A stretch of DNA of 64,000 bases. Origin: Bacteroidota bacterium. Lineage in GTDB: Bacteria > Bacteroidota > Bacteroidia > Flavobacteriales > Weeksellaceae. The notes beneath the pieces were generated by a model. It did no database searches. It saw only the letters and a list, made by a program, of their open reading frames with translations, and was not told the DNA's origin. The stretch lies in contig JAEXBA010000041.1 in assembly GCA_023457935.1 (NCBI GenBank), forward strand, positions 1 to 64,000, written 5' to 3'. Positions 60,413-64,000 of this stretch are shown here, piece by piece (position 1 is the first letter of the stretch; each line of letters starts with the position of its first letter). The translations under genes were made by a program, and so were the position numbers.

Positions 60413-63241
60413 ATGATTAAAAAACTATCTCTAATTTCACTGTTTACGCTGCTGCCTGCTTCGTTCTACTTCGCGCAGACTACTGTGTACGCGTACGTGC
60501 AGGATCAGGCAGGTAAACCTGTAGAGAGTGCTGAAGTAGATTTGGCACAGTCGGCAAACGATGTTACGGCAGACAAAATTGGTTATTTCCAGTTTGTAGA
60601 TCTTACTCCGGGACATTACCTGATTACGGTTACAAAACCAACATTCGAGTCCAAGATTATTGAGTTTGATGTTGTGGAAGGAGAAAAAAGAAAGGATTTG
60701 GGTGTCATCAGCCTTTCGCCTGCTCTTTCTGATGCCGGAGTACTTGTAATTGATGATTCTGCCGCTGATATTGATGAGGGCGGATCGTCGATGCAGCCAA
60801 CAGTTGGTCTTTTGGGAGCCGGCCGTGATGCTTTCCAGAACGTTTCTGCTTTTGAGCTCGGTGCTTACTGGTTCCGTCCGAGAGGTGTTGAAAACCGTTA
60901 TGAAGATGTACTTTTCAACGGTGTTTCAATGTCAAAAAATGATGACGGTAAGATTGAATTCAGCAACTGGGGTGGTTTGAACGATGTTACCCGTTACCCT
61001 TTTGAGAATGTAGACAATATTAACCCTTCAGAATACGCTTTCGGTAATCTTGGCGGTGTAGTGTACTATAATACAAGAGCTTCCAGCTACAGAAAACAGA
61101 CTTCCCTTGCCTATTCTTTTACCAACAGAAGTTATTTCCACAGAGCAATGGCGACCTACTCGTCCGGTCTTACAAAAAACGGATGGGCATTTACCTTCTC
61201 GGGAAGCAGAAGATGGGCTGACCAGGGTATTATCGACGGTACATACCAGGATTCATACGGATACTTCGGTGCAATTGAGAAACAGTTCAGCGACAGACAC
61301 GCAATTAACCTCACTGCTTTCGGTGCGCCAACCTACCGTGCATCCAACTCTCCAAATACTCAGGAAGTATACGACCTGATGGGGAAAAATTATAACGCCT
61401 ACTGGGGATGGCAGGACGGAGAAATGAGAAACTCCAGAATCAGAAAAGTATTTGAACCTGTTTTCATGCTTACCGATTATCTTAAACTCGGCAGAACAAG
61501 TAACTGGAACAATACTATCTCTTATCAGATTGGGCGCGACGGAAGAAGCAGACTCGACTGGTTCCATGCCGCTGATCCAAACCCTACTTATTACAGAAAA
61601 CTTCCAAGCTATATGCTGGACGGATTTATGCAGGCTGACAGCGAAGGCGGCAGTTCCATTACTGAAGCCGAAGGTATTGCACTTCAGGCACTGAACAACT
61701 CATGGCAGAACGATCCTAATGTAGGCCAGATTAACTGGGAACAGCTTTATAATGCCAATTTGCTGAATACAACAGCAAACGGTGTAGACAGAGGCGCAGT
61801 ATACACTATCGTAGAAGATGTAAACAAGGATAAGACATTTAACTTTGTTTCCCACTTCGATACGCAGCTGCAGAGCAACTGGAAACTGAACCTGAATTTC
61901 ACTTATCAGAACCTCAGATCAGACAATTTCCGTCAGATTAAGGATCTTTTGGGAGCCAATTATGCTTATAACCTTGACGCTTTCGGAAACGACCAGCCTT
62001 ATGATATTGATAACCCGAATGTAAGGGTTGGTGTAGGCGACAGAACGCAGTACAGTTATGAACTTCTGAAAAACAGATATACCCTGAACGCGTCAACTGA
62101 AGTAGATTTTCCTAAGTGGAATGTGATGGGATCGATATTCGCTGCTTATGGTGAGTCGCAGAGAGACGGTAAATTCAGAAATCACTTCTATGAAGATAAT
62201 TCCAAAGGAAAAAGTGCAGTTTACAGTGCGCTTGAGGCAGGAATTAAAGGTAGAGTAACCTATAAAATCAACGGTAAGAATTTCCTTGTGTACACAGGAA
62301 CGCTTTTCAGTATTGCGCCGACTTTGAATGAAATCTTCGTGAATCCTAGAGTGAACGATTTCCTTACACCTGGACTGCGCAATCAGATTATCAACTCCAA
62401 CGAACTGAGCTATATCCTTAGAGGCCAGATTCTTAAAGTAAGACTTTCCGGTTATTATACTTCCATGAGTAACGGAACAGACGTTGCAAGATACTTCGCG
62501 GAAGGTCTTCAGCTGGGCAGTTCTGCAACTCCTCAGGATGCTTTCGTAGCAGAAATTCTGAGCGGTGTTAACAAGGAATACAAAGGTGTTGAACTTGGAC
62601 TCGACTGGAAAATCACACCAACCCTGAATGCTATCGCGGTAGCTTCTGTTGGAGATTATACCGTTACCAACAATCCTATTACTTATCTGGCCATCGATTC
62701 CGACAATACGCCGGCTGGATTTGAAGATATGGGACCAGCAAGTCTGAAAGGTTATAAGATCGCCGGAACTCCGCAGAAGGCATTCTCTTTCGGACTTAAA
62801 TACAATTCAAAAAGATTCTGGTGGGTAGGCGCCTCTGCGAACTATCTGATGGATAATTACCTGGATTTCTCCGCACTGAACAGAACAGAGAACTTCTATA
62901 CAGATCCTGCAACCGGCGACCCTTACTATATCAACGGTTTCCTTGTAACTCAGGATGAAGTGAACAAACTTTTGGGGCAGAAGAAATTTGATGATCAGTT
63001 TATGCTGAACGCCAATGCAGGAAAATCCTTCCTTCTTGGTAAATACAGAATGGGAATCTCCCTGAGTGTCAACAATATCCTGAACAACAGAGATTATGTA
63101 ACCGGAGGATTCGAACAGGGAAGAAAATCCAACTACCCTGAAGCTTTGGCAGAATCGCAGAGAGAAACACCTTTCTTCGGTCCAAAACTTTGGTACGACA
63201 GAGGAACCACTTTCTTTGCAAACGTTTATTTAAGATTTTAA
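60413..63241 (+). CDS. TonB-dependent receptor with carboxypeptidase-like regulatory domain
   Basis: 942 residues: signal peptide (about 1-21), a carboxypeptidase-regulatory-like beta domain (TTVYAYVQDQAGKPVESAEV, about 22-100), plug, and a large beta-barrel ending FANVYLRF. The plug is short on canonical TonB-box features. DUF5689 directly follows and a secreted nuclease is divergent, which suggests uptake of nucleic-acid-derived or phosphorylated compounds. Confidence 0.92.
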   Translation: MIKKLSLISLFTLLPASFYFAQTTVYAYVQDQAGKPVESAEVDLAQSANDVTADKIGYFQFVDLTPGHYLITVTKPTFESKIIEFDVVEGEKRKDLGVISLSPALSDAGVLVIDDSAADIDEGGSSMQPTVGLLGAGRDAFQNVSAFELGAYWFRPRGVENRYEDVLFNGVSMSKNDDGKIEFSNWGGLNDVTRYPFENVDNINPSEYAFGNLGGVVYYNTRASSYRKQTSLAYSFTNRSYFHRAMATYSSGLTKNGWAFTFSGSRRWADQGIIDGTYQDSYGYFGAIEKQFSDRHAINLTAFGAPTYRASNSPNTQEVYDLMGKNYNAYWGWQDGEMRNSRIRKVFEPVFMLTDYLKLGRTSNWNNTISYQIGRDGRSRLDWFHAADPNPTYYRKLPSYMLDGFMQADSEGGSSITEAEGIALQALNNSWQNDPNVGQINWEQLYNANLLNTTANGVDRGAVYTIVEDVNKDKTFNFVSHFDTQLQSNWKLNLNFTYQNLRSDNFRQIKDLLGANYAYNLDAFGNDQPYDIDNPNVRVGVGDRTQYSYELLKNRYTLNASTEVDFPKWNVMGSIFAAYGESQRDGKFRNHFYEDNSKGKSAVYSALEAGIKGRVTYKINGKNFLVYTGTLFSIAPTLNEIFVNPRVNDFLTPGLRNQIINSNELSYILRGQILKVRLSGYYTSMSNGTDVARYFAEGLQLGSSATPQDAFVAEILSGVNKEYKGVELGLDWKITPTLNAIAVASVGDYTVTNNPITYLAIDSDNTPAGFEDMGPASLKGYKIAGTPQKAFSFGLKYNSKRFWWVGASANYLMDNYLDFSALNRTENFYTDPATGDPYYINGFLVTQDEVNKLLGQKKFDDQFMLNANAGKSFLLGKYRMGISLSVNNILNNRDYVTGGFEQGRKSNYPEALAESQRETPFFGPKLWYDRGTTFFANVYLRF

Positions 63242-63254
63242 AATTTAAACAGAT

Positions 63255-64000
63255 ATGAAAACATACCAATCATTTCTAAAGTTTTTATTTGTCATTTTCG
63301 CTGCATTTACGGTGGCAAGCTGTGTGCACGATGACAAATATGATACTCCTGATCTCAACGGATATCAGTGTGGAGACCTTACTGCCAATATGACTCTGGC
63401 AGACGCTAAGGCTCTTCCGCAGAACGCAACTATTACCACACCCAGCATAATCGAAGGTTATGTTTCTTCCTCGGATGAAACCGGTAATATCTATAAAACC
63501 CTTTACATTCAGGATGATCCGCAGAACCCAACACACGGTTTTGTAGTCAGTCTTGATGCAGTAAGTACGTATACCAAATTCCCACAGGGTTCAAAAGTTT
63601 ATATCAACCTGGAAGGGTTGGCGATGGGAACCTACGGCGGACTTACGCAGTTGGGTTACATGTCTAACGGAGCTTTCGGACGTATTCCTGAAGGACTCGT
63701 TGCAAAACATATTACAAGATCATGTTCAGAGAAAGTCCAAATTAAGCCTAAAGTGATGACTCTTGCGGACATGCCGGCGAATAACAATCTCCTGGGAGCG
63801 TTAATTCAGATTGACAATGCGGAGTTCCATAAAAGAGTACTGTGTGCGACTTATGCACCGGACGGTGTAAGTGTGGACCGCCCTCTGAATGATCCAACAT
63901 CATCTTCTACTTCAAACAGAGTTGTCCGTAACAGTGGTTATGCTTCTTTTGCCAATCAGATCATGCCTTCCGGTAACGGTAAATTTGTTGGAATCTTCAG
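63255..64000 (+). CDS. DUF5689-type lipoprotein (truncated by window end)
   Basis: Open from the ATG to the window end, at least 248 residues; the C-terminus is missing. Lipobox FTVASC (Cys23). The sequence after it (TLADAKAL, TTPSIIEGYVSSSDETGN, IYKTLYIQDDP and INLEGLAMGTY) matches the DUF5689 domain, an OB-like fold often found in surface-anchored nuclease or TonB partners. 13 bases after the receptor, so one transcript. Confidence 0.88.
   Translation, partial: MKTYQSFLKFLFVIFAAFTVASCVHDDKYDTPDLNGYQCGDLTANMTLADAKALPQNATITTPSIIEGYVSSSDETGNIYKTLYIQDDPQNPTHGFVVSLDAVSTYTKFPQGSKVYINLEGLAMGTYGGLTQLGYMSNGAFGRIPEGLVAKHITRSCSEKVQIKPKVMTLADMPANNNLLGALIQIDNAEFHKRVLCATYAPDGVSVDRPLNDPTSSSTSNRVVRNSGYASFANQIMPSGNGKFVGIF

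Overview
The window is a gene-dense chromosomal segment of a flavobacterium, most likely from the Chryseobacterium group (Weeksellaceae) or a close relative. The evidence is the type III glutamine synthetase, Bacteroidota-only families (DUF4271, DUF4293, DUF4296, DUF6146, DUF6909, DUF5689), TonB-dependent receptors, many TAnnTTTG -7 promoter boxes, almost no Shine-Dalgarno sequences, and AT-rich gaps with hairpin-type dispersed repeats. I see no phage, insertion sequence, CRISPR array, rRNA or tRNA gene.

Layout. 0-5.6 kb: sufS, then a reverse-strand haem operon hemA-hemC-hemD-hemE. 5.8-11.6 kb: the rod-shape operon mreB-mreC-mreD-PBP2-rodA with overlapping ends, followed by a 36-codon ORF. 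11.8-15.3 kb: NlpC/P60 lipoprotein, a GNAT remnant and type III glutamine synthetase. 15.5-21.2 kb: FAD oxidoreductase, DUF6909 protein with a nucleosidase-like C-terminus, M1 peptidase and type III pantothenate kinase. 21.2-26.9 kb (reverse): tadA, a TonB-C-like protein, a YdeI-type protein, two tandem serine hydrolases and glyS. 27-32 kb: pyrD, an SDR gene broken by one in-frame stop, DUF445, msrB, a small membrane protein and an L,D-transpeptidase-like protein. 32-39.1 kb (reverse): a metal-related cluster (TonB receptor with three N-terminal heavy-metal domains, a Cys-rich secreted protein, a lipoprotein with three HGxPGHRCD repeats) next to a histidine kinase/response regulator pair. 39.2-43.2 kb (reverse): an oligopeptidase and a second HemD-like gene with DUF4271. 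43.3-55.8 kb: glycosyltransferase, DUF4296, tgt, LptF/G permease, birA, rsfS, ftsH, LUD protein, cdsA, psd, DUF389, MsbA-like ABC exporter and DUF4293. 55.9-64 kb: rho with a long disordered insert, sod, DUF6146, and a secreted nuclease/phosphatase divergent from a TonB receptor and a truncated DUF5689 lipoprotein.

Most of the window is housekeeping. The most promising candidate for an undescribed system is the 32.6-36.8 kb cluster. Its three products carry three different Cys/His-rich motif types across outer membrane and periplasm, which suggests a surface copper (or other soft-metal) capture and import route. The second candidate is the 59-64 kb module, which looks like extracellular nucleic-acid or phosphodiester scavenging. 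A third point of interest is the DUF6909 protein, whose C-terminus resembles the AMP nucleosidase/purine nucleoside phosphorylase active site. All functions are read from sequence motifs and family knowledge; no searches were run.
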